From NCBI GenBank assembly GCA_030680855.1, contig JAUXUN010000031.1, positions 1-38,714 of the forward strand: 38,714 nucleotides of DNA, read 5' to 3'. Below, piece by piece: positions 31,700 to 38,714 of this stretch. The stretch's first letter is position 1, and each line of letters opens with the position of its first letter. The translations under genes and the position numbers were made by a program. The notes below the pieces were generated by a model. The model had not been told where the DNA came from. It was given only the letters and a program-made list of their open reading frames with translations, and searched no databases. Origin of the DNA: Aestuariivirga sp. Lineage in GTDB: Bacteria > Pseudomonadota > Alphaproteobacteria > Rhizobiales > Aestuariivirgaceae.

Positions 31700-32860
31700 T
31701 CAGGGCAGGAGAAATGTCCCGTAGGAAAGGGTGAGGGTGACTGCGTTGGAGTGCGCCGTCTCAACATCGTCTCTGGTCTCGATGAAGCGGTAGGAGATCG
31801 AAGAGCTCCAGTCCTCCGACAGCCGGTAGCTCAGTGACGGTGAAATGGTAAACGCGCTTGACTCCTCATCATCGGAATCTGTCTGCGATGAATAGGCCAC
31901 GTATGCCCCAAGGGTAGTGAGGTCATTGATCTGGTGGCTCACGGCGAGGCGCGCCGAGTAGCGGTCATTCAGCGAGCCATCCTGGCTCGGCGAGAGGTCG
32001 CGCCCAAACGAGAATGAGTAGCCGGTATTTTTCAACTTGTAGTCGGCGCTGGCATTATAAATCAGGTCCACGACGGTGCCGTCTCCATCGGGATCAAGCA
32101 CGACGGCACCCACGGCGCCCGCAACAGAGAGGCGCTTGGTGAGCCTGGCGTTCATTCCCGCCGTCGCGCGGTAAAGGAGCCGCCCCTCCACTGTTTCTGA
32201 GTCGGGGTCGTAGTACTGCACGGAGCCCATCAAATTGGCGGAGACCAGTTCCGTAATCTCGTGCCGCCACGTGCCGGTGGAAGTGACAGTGAGTGCCGGC
32301 ACCAGGTCGTCACTGGGGAGCGTGTAGTCCACCAGGCTCGCCGCATTGGACCAAATCAGCGAATTCCGCTCATTCACCTTGTGGGTGATAGTGCCTGTGA
32401 CAGCGTAATTGAGCTGGTCACCCTCATCCTCTGTAATGATGCCCTCGACAAGCTCATTCGAGGAAGCCTCGCTGCGGGAATAGCTCGCCACCAGATCGTA
32501 GGTCGTGAGTTTTGTCCACTTGCTGAAGAGCAGCGTGCCCGACGGGAAGTAGCTCCAATCGTCGGGCTCCTCACTGAAGAAGGTTTTCGCCACACTCACG
32601 CGCGGCGCGAGGCCCATCTTGTAGGTCTTGCCCGTCCCCAGCAGGTTGAGGTCAACGGACGTCGAGGAGACCAGCCCCGCATCGCGGTCAGTTTCCGTGA
32701 GGTCAAGATTGTCGTCGAAGGTGAGCGATTCAGAGGCGCCAAACCTCAAAGACCAGTCGGTAGCAAGCGCTGGCCCACTCACCGCAATTGCCGCAAGGCT
32801 CCCCCGCAGAAGCCAGGAACTGGCGCCAATCCACCGGGAGGCTCTGCCGGACCGGGACAT
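31700..32860 (-). CDS. Outer-membrane beta-barrel protein of a polysaccharide locus
   Basis: A 386-residue protein with an export signal (LLRGSLAAIAVSGPALA, about 18-34) and then alternating short strands rich in aromatic, Ser, Thr and Asp residues (for example SLRFGASESLTFDDNLDLTE and SLSYRLSEDWSSSISYRF), as in the BBP2 type of putative beta-barrel. It ends ...LSYGTFLLP rather than in the usual terminal Phe. Barrels like this accompany exopolysaccharide export proteins and may form the outer pore. It lies 8 bp downstream of the export-protein gene. Confidence 0.78.
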   Translation of the reverse strand: MSRSGRASRWIGASSWLLRGSLAAIAVSGPALATDWSLRFGASESLTFDDNLDLTETDRDAGLVSSTSVDLNLLGTGKTYKMGLAPRVSVAKTFFSEEPDDWSYFPSGTLLFSKWTKLTTYDLVASYSRSEASSNELVEGIITEDEGDQLNYAVTGTITHKVNERNSLIWSNAASLVDYTLPSDDLVPALTVTSTGTWRHEITELVSANLMGSVQYYDPDSETVEGRLLYRATAGMNARLTKRLSVAGAVGAVVLDPDGDGTVVDLIYNASADYKLKNTGYSFSFGRDLSPSQDGSLNDRYSARLAVSHQINDLTTLGAYVAYSSQTDSDDEESSAFTISPSLSYRLSEDWSSSISYRFIETRDDVETAHSNAVTLTLSYGTFLLP

Positions 32861-32868
32861 CTCACCGT

Positions 32869-33468
32869 CTACTGGAACAGACCGCGTTCCGGCACGACGA
32901 CGACATCGCCACTGCGGAGCGTAATGTTGCCCCCCATGTCGTGGCCCCTGGTGTAGTCCCGGTAGTTAAATGAAAAGACCCTGTCTTCGCCCTTCGCTTT
33001 GCGGATGACCTGGATGCGCTTCTCCGCCGCGAAGGGTCCAAGCCCACCGGCCAAAGCGAGCGCCTGCATGATCGTGGGAGGCCTCTTGGGCACCACAAAG
33101 GCACCAGGCTTGCCGACCTCGCCCGTCACGTAGACCGTATACTCGGCCTCCTTGGCTTCCTTGGGGTCCCGCTTCTCCGACTGGATGTAGCTCACAGTGA
33201 CATCGAGGTCCGCGCTGAATTGCTTCTGTAGGCCAGCCTTGAGGGCATTTTCGACACTCGAGGTCGTCAAGCCTCCCGCCTTGAAGCGTCCCGCCAGGGG
33301 GAATGCCACAAAGCCGTCTGGCGCCACGACGATTTGCCGGTTGAGCTTGGGATCCTGAATGACGTTGACGTCGAGGACATCGCCCGGCCTCAGCCGGTAA
33401 GTATCCGCCTGGGCTGCCGCTGCCACCGCGAGCATCAGACCCACCAGAAATATTGAGAACCCGCGCAT
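32869..33468 (-). CDS. Polysaccharide export protein (Wza/HfsD-like, SLBB)
   Basis: A 199-residue protein with a signal peptide (MRGFSIFLVGLMLAVAAAAQA), a polysaccharide-export domain (YRLRPGDVLDVNVIQDPKLN, then VVAPDGFVAFPLAGRF) and an SLBB domain (YTVYVTGEVGKPGAFVVP, IMQALALAGGLGPFA). There is no lipobox cysteine, so unlike Wza it is not an obvious lipoprotein, and it is much shorter than Wza. I chose the ATG at 33468, preceded by GGGGAG; a longer frame to 33654 has no signal. It is the first gene of the operon, followed by the barrel and the glycosyltransferase-STAS gene. Confidence 0.9.
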   Translation of the reverse strand: MRGFSIFLVGLMLAVAAAAQADTYRLRPGDVLDVNVIQDPKLNRQIVVAPDGFVAFPLAGRFKAGGLTTSSVENALKAGLQKQFSADLDVTVSYIQSEKRDPKEAKEAEYTVYVTGEVGKPGAFVVPKRPPTIMQALALAGGLGPFAAEKRIQVIRKAKGEDRVFSFNYRDYTRGHDMGGNITLRSGDVVVVPERGLFQ

Positions 33469-33924
33469 TTTTGACTCCCCACCTGCCTGTCGTCCACCTG
33501 CGGAGCCAAATTGTTTTTTTCCTTCGGGCTCCAAACTCAGAAAAATCGGCCAATTAGGGTTAATTGTCGAGTCCGTAGGACCGCCGGGACACCTAAAGAT
33601 TGGGCCTGTGCCTATCTGGCCACAGTTAAAATCGAAGTTTTGGCCTGGATTCAACCACGCGAAGGCAGTTGTGCCGGCTGAACCGCCCGGTGGAAAACAA
33701 GGTCAAAACCTCAAAACTCCCCGCCCTCTCCATCCTGCCGGAGCTGCGGCATTGATGATTTTAACCTTAGTGAATAGACTTAATAGCAAGTTAATTGAAT
33801 TCTCGACGGCAAACAGACATAACTACGTCATAAGACATATGGGGGGCGAAGGTGCGGGTTCGTCAAATTTAAAATTATCTGACGGTTGTAAGCCCGGAAG
33901 ATGGCGGCGCCAAACTGAACTCAC
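33469..33924. other. Divergent intergenic region of the polysaccharide locus (456 bp)
   Basis: No gene is supported here. The region is A+T richer than its flanks and carries several TTAA tetramers. It contains a short perfect inverted repeat (CAATTA 33551-33556, TAATTG 33561-33566) about 85 bp upstream of the export-protein start, and a CtrA-type box at 33780-33794. It probably holds both promoters of the locus. Confidence 0.6.
33780..33794. promoter_or_regulatory. CtrA-type binding site TTAA-N7-TTAA
   Basis: TTAA (33780-33783), seven bases (TAGCAAG), then TTAA (33791-33794): an exact match to the full consensus of the alphaproteobacterial cell-cycle regulator CtrA. It lies 130 bp before the sugar-transferase start. 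Another TTAA at 33761 lies nearby. One such 8-base match could arise by chance, but the position in a promoter region supports it. Confidence 0.5.
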
Positions 33925-35382
33925 ATGCTGAAAACATCGGAAACCGGGACCAGATTAAATCTGCGGTCGTTGCTGCCGCCAATGTCGGCAACCAAGGTTG
34001 CAACGCTTCTCATGGTTGCTGATTCCGTGGCCATTCTGGGGTCAGGTTACCTCACTTACGATGCCCTGATTGTCTATTCCCTGGCCCAGGATTTCTACGT
34101 GGCAGCGGTTGTTTTCGTCTGGATCGCGACCTTGTCCCTGATGAACTTTGTCGACCTCTACCGCTATGAAGCGGCAACCCACCCGCTGCGCCATTCTCAC
34201 AAGATTCTCGTTGCGCTGGGCACCTCGTTTCTTTTTCTCCTCGCGGCGGCATTCTCGATAAAGGTGTCGGAAACCTTCTCCAGGCTTTGGCTGGGCTATT
34301 TCGCTGTTGCAAGCGGGGTGGCCATCATGCTCTTCCGTGCGGGAGGATCGCTTGCCTTGGTCCGCCTGCTGAATGTTGGCAGCTCCAAACGAAACCTCGC
34401 TATCGTCGGTTCCGGCGAACAATGCCGCCGCCTCATTGCCATGCTTTCGCAAGATCCCGGCCACCTCATTCACATACAGGGCGTCTTCGAGGATAATCTG
34501 GAGCCGGTTGAACGCATGATTGCGGGCAAGGAGATGTCTGTGCCCCCGGAAAACGGTCTTGCACACCTCGAGAGCCAAGCCAGAATAGGCCTTGTTAATG
34601 ATGTAATCATTGCCCTCCCCTGGCAAGAGGATGATCGCATCATGGCTGTCGTTTCAAGGCTCCGCGAACTCCCGGTCAACGTCTACCTGGGAAGCGATCT
34701 CGTTGGTTTCCGCACCAAATTTCGCAGTCCTCCGAGCCATTTCGGGGCCCTGCCAATTCTCCACGTTGTGGGCAAACCCATGTCCGGCTGGGACGGCGCC
34801 ATCAAGTCAGCGGAAGACTATCTCCTCGCGCCATTCATTCTCTTTCTTGCTGCACCCTTATTGATCCTGATTGCCTTCGCCATCAAGTTGGACAGTCCAG
34901 GCCCCGTATTGTTTCGCCAGAAGCGTGTGGGCTTCAATAACCAGGTCTTCGAAGTTTATAAGTTCCGCTCCATGCAGCACACGATTGCGCCTTCCGGCAA
35001 AACACAGCAGACAACGCCTGACGATTTGCGCGTGACCCGGGTTGGGCGTTTTCTCCGGCGCTGGAGTCTCGACGAGCTGCCGCAGATTTTCAATGTCCTG
35101 AATGGCACTATGTCCCTTGTTGGCCCGCGCCCCCATGCCCTTGACCACAACGAGGAGTTCGCCCGCCGCGCCAAGGGCTACTTTGCCAGGCACCGGGTCA
35201 AGCCCGGCATTACCGGCCTCGCCCAAGTCAACGGTTACCGGGGCGGCACCGACACGGAAGAAAAACTGGACGGACGCGTACGCAACGACATTTTTTACGC
35301 AGAGAACTGGTCCCTGTCTCTCGACGTCCGGATTCTTTTGCGCACATTTATCATCTGCGTGACTGGCAAGAACGCCTACTGA
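33925..35382 (+). CDS. Polyprenyl-phosphate sugar-1-phosphate transferase (WcaJ/PssY type)
   Basis: A 485-residue membrane enzyme that starts exopolysaccharide synthesis by moving a hexose-1-phosphate from UDP-sugar onto undecaprenyl phosphate. N-terminal hydrophobic segments (about 20-145) are followed by a Rossmann-like region ([18 protein letters not shown]) and, after a further helix (about 300-325), the C-terminal catalytic domain: [44 protein letters not shown] and [16 protein letters not shown]. It is divergent from the export operon and probably co-regulated through the shared region. Confidence 0.94.
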   Translation: MLKTSETGTRLNLRSLLPPMSATKVATLLMVADSVAILGSGYLTYDALIVYSLAQDFYVAAVVFVWIATLSLMNFVDLYRYEAATHPLRHSHKILVALGTSFLFLLAAAFSIKVSETFSRLWLGYFAVASGVAIMLFRAGGSLALVRLLNVGSSKRNLAIVGSGEQCRRLIAMLSQDPGHLIHIQGVFEDNLEPVERMIAGKEMSVPPENGLAHLESQARIGLVNDVIIALPWQEDDRIMAVVSRLRELPVNVYLGSDLVGFRTKFRSPPSHFGALPILHVVGKPMSGWDGAIKSAEDYLLAPFILFLAAPLLILIAFAIKLDSPGPVLFRQKRVGFNNQVFEVYKFRSMQHTIAPSGKTQQTTPDDLRVTRVGRFLRRWSLDELPQIFNVLNGTMSLVGPRPHALDHNEEFARRAKGYFARHRVKPGITGLAQVNGYRGGTDTEEKLDGRVRNDIFYAENWSLSLDVRILLRTFIICVTGKNAY

Positions 35383-35577
35383 GAGAGCGGCCAAGTGGGT
35401 TAATTGATAACCTTAATGATTTCCAAAATCATAAGAATTTCTTTCAAACTTTCATCAATTTGCATCACCGCTAACCACCTGAAATTAATGGCTTATTAGT
35501 AACAATCCGACTGTCAGAAATGACCCCGGAGTAACGAGGAAATTCCCTCACTGGGTGGACAGATTGAGGGTCGGCGT
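35383..35577. other. Intergenic region before the protease gene
   Basis: 195 bp without a gene. A small hairpin (ATGATTT 35416-35422, AAATCAT 35426-35432) followed by a T-containing stretch could be a weak terminator for the sugar-transferase gene. A GAGGG site at 35566-35570 supports the start of the next gene. Confidence 0.4.
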
Positions 35578-38500
35578 ATGTGCGTGCTGTGTCAGAGTAA
35601 TCCGTTTGTTGATTGGCATGCGTTTGACGCCGCCGCAACGGAACCACAAGAGGCCAGCACAGTACAAGGTGGCACCAGCAATGGAACATCAGTAAGTTTC
35701 AATCCGGCACTCGTTGACCAGCTCGACAGTGGATATTACTGGTACAGTTCCGGCGGCGCTGTGGCTCAGACCATCAGCTACGGTTTCACCACGAACAATA
35801 GCTTTGCTTCGGGCTGGGGCGAAGCTTCCGGATGGTCCACATTCACCGAAGCCCAGAAGACGGCCGTCCGCCAGATGATGACATTGTGGGACGATCTCAT
35901 AGCTCCGTCATTTGTGGAGTCCACGGCGTCTCCAAACACCGCCGACATCAAGTTTTCAAATACGACAACGAGCATTGGCTACGCCCACGCCTATTTTCCG
36001 GGCCAGGTGAACAGAGAGGTTTCATCCTACGACAAGATCCAGGGCTCGGTCTGGCTCAATCCCGGCTATAACAGTGGCACCAACAATCTCGTCACGCCCA
36101 CCTCTGGCATTTATGGCTACATGGCGATCATGCACGAGATCGGGCACAGCCTCGGTCTTGACCATGGCGGCAACTATAATGGCGGCGCGCCCAAATACGG
36201 GGATACTTCCACAGGTTGGCGCTACACCGAGGACTCCCACCAGTACACCATCATGTCCTACTTCAGCGCCAGCAACACCGGAGCGAGCTGGGGCGGCAAG
36301 TACGCCCAGACGCCCATGGTGTACGACATCCTGGCGATCCAGCAAATGTACGGGGCCGACTACACCACGCGCGCCGGCGACACAGTCTACGGCTTCAATT
36401 CCAATGCCGGAAACTCTGTTTACAACTTCAGCCAGAACACCTCGCCGATTCTCACCATCTGGGACGGCGATGGCATTGATACCATTGATTTGTCGGGCTG
36501 GTCCTCGGCGTCAACCCTCAACCTGACCGCCGGCTCCTACTCGAGCGTCAACGGCATGACCAAGAACCTGGCGATCGCCTACGACGTAGATATCGAGAAT
36601 GGCACCGGCGGCTCGGGCAGTGACATCATCACCGGCAATGACCTGGCGAATATCCTCATCGGCAACGGCGGCAATGATACAATTTATGGTGCGGGCGGAG
36701 ATGACACAATTTACGGCGGCGCCGGCAATGACACGCTCTATGGCGGCAGCGGAAATGACATCCTGGATGGCGGGCTCGGCGTCGACATTCTGATCGGCGG
36801 CGACGGCGACGACACCATCTACTTTGATATCAATGACAATCTGGCGCTGCTCGATGGCGGCGCTGGCTTTGACACGCTCATCCAGCTTGGCGTTCTGATT
36901 ACCTTCGACTTCGCGGGCCACAACTTCGAGCGCCTCCTGAACATCATCGCCGATACGGCGGGGGCCGCCTGGAGCCAGCAGACCGACTACTATGATGTTT
37001 CCAGCCTGTACTACCAGTGTGACATCACCTACGACAATGGCACTCGCTCCGTTACCGAGTACGATGTCTACAATACCGAGAGCTGGTCCGAGTGGACCGT
37101 CACCTATGCGGCGAACGGCGACATTATTTCATCGGTATTTGTCCCCGACGATGGCGAGCCACCGGCAAATGTCGCGCCCACTATTACCTCAAACGGCGCC
37201 GGCGTTTCCGCCGCAGTCAGCGTCTCGGAAAACTCCGCCGCCGTCACAACCGTTACGGCCACCGATGCCAACTCCGGCACGGTGCTGACTTATTCCATTA
37301 TCGGCGGCGCCGATGCCTCCAAATTCACCATCAATGCGGCGACTGGCGCACTGACCTTTATAGCGGCCCCGAACTTCGAAGCGCCAACCGATGTAGGAGC
37401 CAACAATGTCTACGACGTCCAAGTCCAAGTCTCCGATGGCGAATTGACTGATACGCAGACAATCGCGGTCACGGTCACCGACCAGAACGAGGCGCCCACC
37501 ATTACCTCAAACGGCGGCGGCGCCGCGGCGGCGATCAATGTCGCCGAGAACAGCACGGCGGTCACGACCGTGACCTCAAGCGACCCCGACGCCGGCGCGA
37601 CAAAGACCTACTCCATCAGTGGCGGCGCCGACGCCTCCAAGTTCACCATCAACGCTGCGACTGGCGTACTCGCCTTTGTCTCAGCGCCAAACTTTGAAGC
37701 CCCCACCGACGCCGGCGCCAACAACGTCTACGACGTCCAGGTCCGGGTCTCCGACGGCGCCCTGACTGACACACAGTCGATCGCGGTAACCGTAACCAAT
37801 GTGAATGAAGCCCCGTTCATTACCTCAAATGGCGCTGGTGCGAACGCGGCAATCACGATCGCCGAAAATACGACGGCGGTCACGACCGTGACCTCAACCG
37901 ATCCCGATGCGGGCGCGACAAGGACTTACTCCATCAGTGGCGGCGCCGACGCCTCCAAGTTCACAATCAATTCCGCCACCGGCGTATTGGCCTTTATATC
38001 AGCGCCAGACTTCGAAGCTGCAACCGACGTTGGCGGCAACAATGTCTACGACGTCCAGGTCCGGGTCTCAGACGGCTCCCTGACCGACACCCAGTCGATC
38101 GCCGTAACCGTAACCAATGTGAATGAGGCTCCGACGATTGTCTCAATCAACGACGGAACCTCCGCAGTAGCCGCACTTGGATTTGCCACGACGGCCGCAA
38201 TCAGTGTCGCAGAGGGCACTACGGCCGTCGGGACCGTGATTGCTTCCGACCCCGATGCCGGGGCAGTTTTGACCTACTCAATCGTGGGCGGAGCCGACGC
38301 GGCCAAGTTCTCTATTAATGCGGCGACAGGCGTCCTGAGCTTCCTGTCCGCTCCGGATTTTGAGGCACCCGCCGATTCTGGCGCTGACAATTCATATGAA
38401 GTTCAAATCCGGGTATCCGACGGCACTCTGAGTGACACGCGGACGGTCGAAGTCACTGTAAACGACATTGATGAATCACTCATCGTCACCACGATCAATG

Positions 38501-38714
38501 GCACGTCGTCCAACAATACCCTGATCGGCACGGCAGGAATCGACATCATCAATGGCCTGGCGGGCAATGACACCCTCGCCGGTCTTGGCGGTGCGGATAT
38601 GCTGGATGGCGGTGCGGGCACCGACACCGCGACATATATTGCCTCCGCTTCTGGCGTGAACGTCAGCCTGATGACCGGCCTGGGTTCCGGCGGCGATGCC
38701 GAAGGTGACACGCT
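35578..38714 (+). CDS. Serralysin-type M10 metalloprotease with RTX and cadherin-like repeats (3' end outside window)
   Basis: At least 1045 residues, open at the right edge. The ATG at 35578 has GAGGG 7 nt upstream. There is no signal peptide, as expected for type I secretion. The zinc site HEIGHSLGLDH lies at 186-196 and the Met-turn TIMSYF around Met226 with Tyr228, so the protease looks active. Then come an M10 C-terminal region, a first RTX block (about 345-418, repeats like GGAGNDTLYGG that bind calcium), a linker, four cadherin-like repeats (about 533-966) and a second RTX block (from about 975). HlyB/HlyD-type secretion genes are not in the window. It could act in biofilm or prey degradation or in adhesion. 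Confidence 0.93.
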   Translation, partial: MCVLCQSNPFVDWHAFDAAATEPQEASTVQGGTSNGTSVSFNPALVDQLDSGYYWYSSGGAVAQTISYGFTTNNSFASGWGEASGWSTFTEAQKTAVRQMMTLWDDLIAPSFVESTASPNTADIKFSNTTTSIGYAHAYFPGQVNREVSSYDKIQGSVWLNPGYNSGTNNLVTPTSGIYGYMAIMHEIGHSLGLDHGGNYNGGAPKYGDTSTGWRYTEDSHQYTIMSYFSASNTGASWGGKYAQTPMVYDILAIQQMYGADYTTRAGDTVYGFNSNAGNSVYNFSQNTSPILTIWDGDGIDTIDLSGWSSASTLNLTAGSYSSVNGMTKNLAIAYDVDIENGTGGSGSDIITGNDLANILIGNGGNDTIYGAGGDDTIYGGAGNDTLYGGSGNDILDGGLGVDILIGGDGDDTIYFDINDNLALLDGGAGFDTLIQLGVLITFDFAGHNFERLLNIIADTAGAAWSQQTDYYDVSSLYYQCDITYDNGTRSVTEYDVYNTESWSEWTVTYAANGDIISSVFVPDDGEPPANVAPTITSNGAGVSAAVSVSENSAAVTTVTATDANSGTVLTYSIIGGADASKFTINAATGALTFIAAPNFEAPTDVGANNVYDVQVQVSDGELTDTQTIAVTVTDQNEAPTITSNGGGAAAAINVAENSTAVTTVTSSDPDAGATKTYSISGGADASKFTINAATGVLAFVSAPNFEAPTDAGANNVYDVQVRVSDGALTDTQSIAVTVTNVNEAPFITSNGAGANAAITIAENTTAVTTVTSTDPDAGATRTYSISGGADASKFTINSATGVLAFISAPDFEAATDVGGNNVYDVQVRVSDGSLTDTQSIAVTVTNVNEAPTIVSINDGTSAVAALGFATTAAISVAEGTTAVGTVIASDPDAGAVLTYSIVGGADAAKFSINAATGVLSFLSAPDFEAPADSGADNSYEVQIRVSDGTLSDTRTVEVTVNDIDESLIVTTINGTSSNNTLIGTAGIDIINGLAGNDTLAGLGGADMLDGGAGTDTATYIASASGVNVSLMTGLGSGGDAEGDT
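37174..38475 (+). repeat. Four tandem cadherin-like coding repeats, 318-bp period
   Basis: Units begin with an APTITSNG-like segment at 37174, 37492, 37810 and 38128, each exactly 318 bp (106 residues) after the last. The fourth is 348 bp long because of about ten extra residues near SAVAALGFATT. Each holds ENxTAVTTV, a DPDAGA-like calcium motif, GGADASKFTINAATGVL, NFEAP and VYDVQVRVSDG. Units 2 and 3 share long identical DNA stretches, for example around 37622 and 37940. Confidence 0.9.

Noticed and set aside
33469-33654. N-terminal extension of the polysaccharide export protein to 33654
   Set aside because: The signal peptide begins at 33468 behind a GGGGAG site; the added 62 residues have no domain and lie in an A+T-rich promoter region.
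33469-33924. A c-di-GMP riboswitch in the divergent region of the polysaccharide locus
   Set aside because: I looked for the conserved core and paired helices of the known c-di-GMP riboswitch classes and did not find them.
37174-38475. Regular tandem DNA repeats that could suggest a CRISPR or satellite array
   Set aside because: The 318-bp units are in frame within one open coding sequence and encode cadherin-like domains; there are no short repeats with unique spacers.

Overview
The window looks like chromosomal DNA of an alphaproteobacterium, most likely of the Hyphomicrobiales/Rhizobiales type. The evidence is a three-gene proton-translocating transhydrogenase (pntAa-pntAb-pntB) beside an aa3-oxidase subunit IV gene, a GapR-family (DUF2312) gene, DUF1036, DUF1127, DUF882 and DUF1244 genes, a cysteine-free L36, a perfect CtrA-type TTAA-N7-TTAA box, and intergenic palindromes of a kind common in that order. 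Genus and species cannot be told from the sequence. No rRNA, tRNA, CRISPR array, transposase or integrase was seen.

Layout. 1-1240 is an accessory-looking left end: a nested inverted repeat, an orphan HigA-type antitoxin with a possible scrap of its toxin, and a low-GC membrane protein. 1272-8540 is housekeeping: pnt operon, oxidase subunit IV, a GNAT enzyme and oligoendopeptidase F on the minus strand, then a sigma-54-type response regulator on the plus strand. 8634-12187 holds two cell-wall genes (YkuD L,D-transpeptidase and a DUF882/M15-type peptidase). 12224-17553 holds gapR, DUF1244, DUF1036, pyruvate kinase, a TPR protein, rpmJ, a small membrane protein and a malonyl-CoA synthetase-like ligase. 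17622-21791 has a VapC-like remnant, then a divergent CUT2-type sugar ABC transporter and its FadR-type regulator.

21800-25610 is a small defence-type island: an intact BrnT/BrnA toxin-antitoxin pair divergent from a fused restriction-modification enzyme. The enzyme's reading frame is broken at a run of six G and is restored exactly by removing one G. A low-GC stretch in its C-terminal half suggests an exchanged target-recognition domain. 25642-27680 has an LprI-domain protein, a DUF1127 protein and a LysR regulator.

27826-38714 reads as a surface and biofilm locus. It contains a PAS-PAS-GAF-GGDEF-EAL protein with all recognisable catalytic residues, a minus-strand polysaccharide operon (export protein, outer-membrane barrel, WecG/TagA glycosyltransferase fused to a STAS-like domain), a divergent polyprenyl-phosphate sugar transferase with a CtrA box upstream, and a serralysin-type zinc protease with RTX and cadherin-like repeats that runs off the right edge. 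My inference is that this region couples c-di-GMP and cell-cycle control to exopolysaccharide production and secretion of a large calcium-binding protease. The glycosyltransferase-STAS fusion and the frameshifted restriction enzyme are the two points I would check first.
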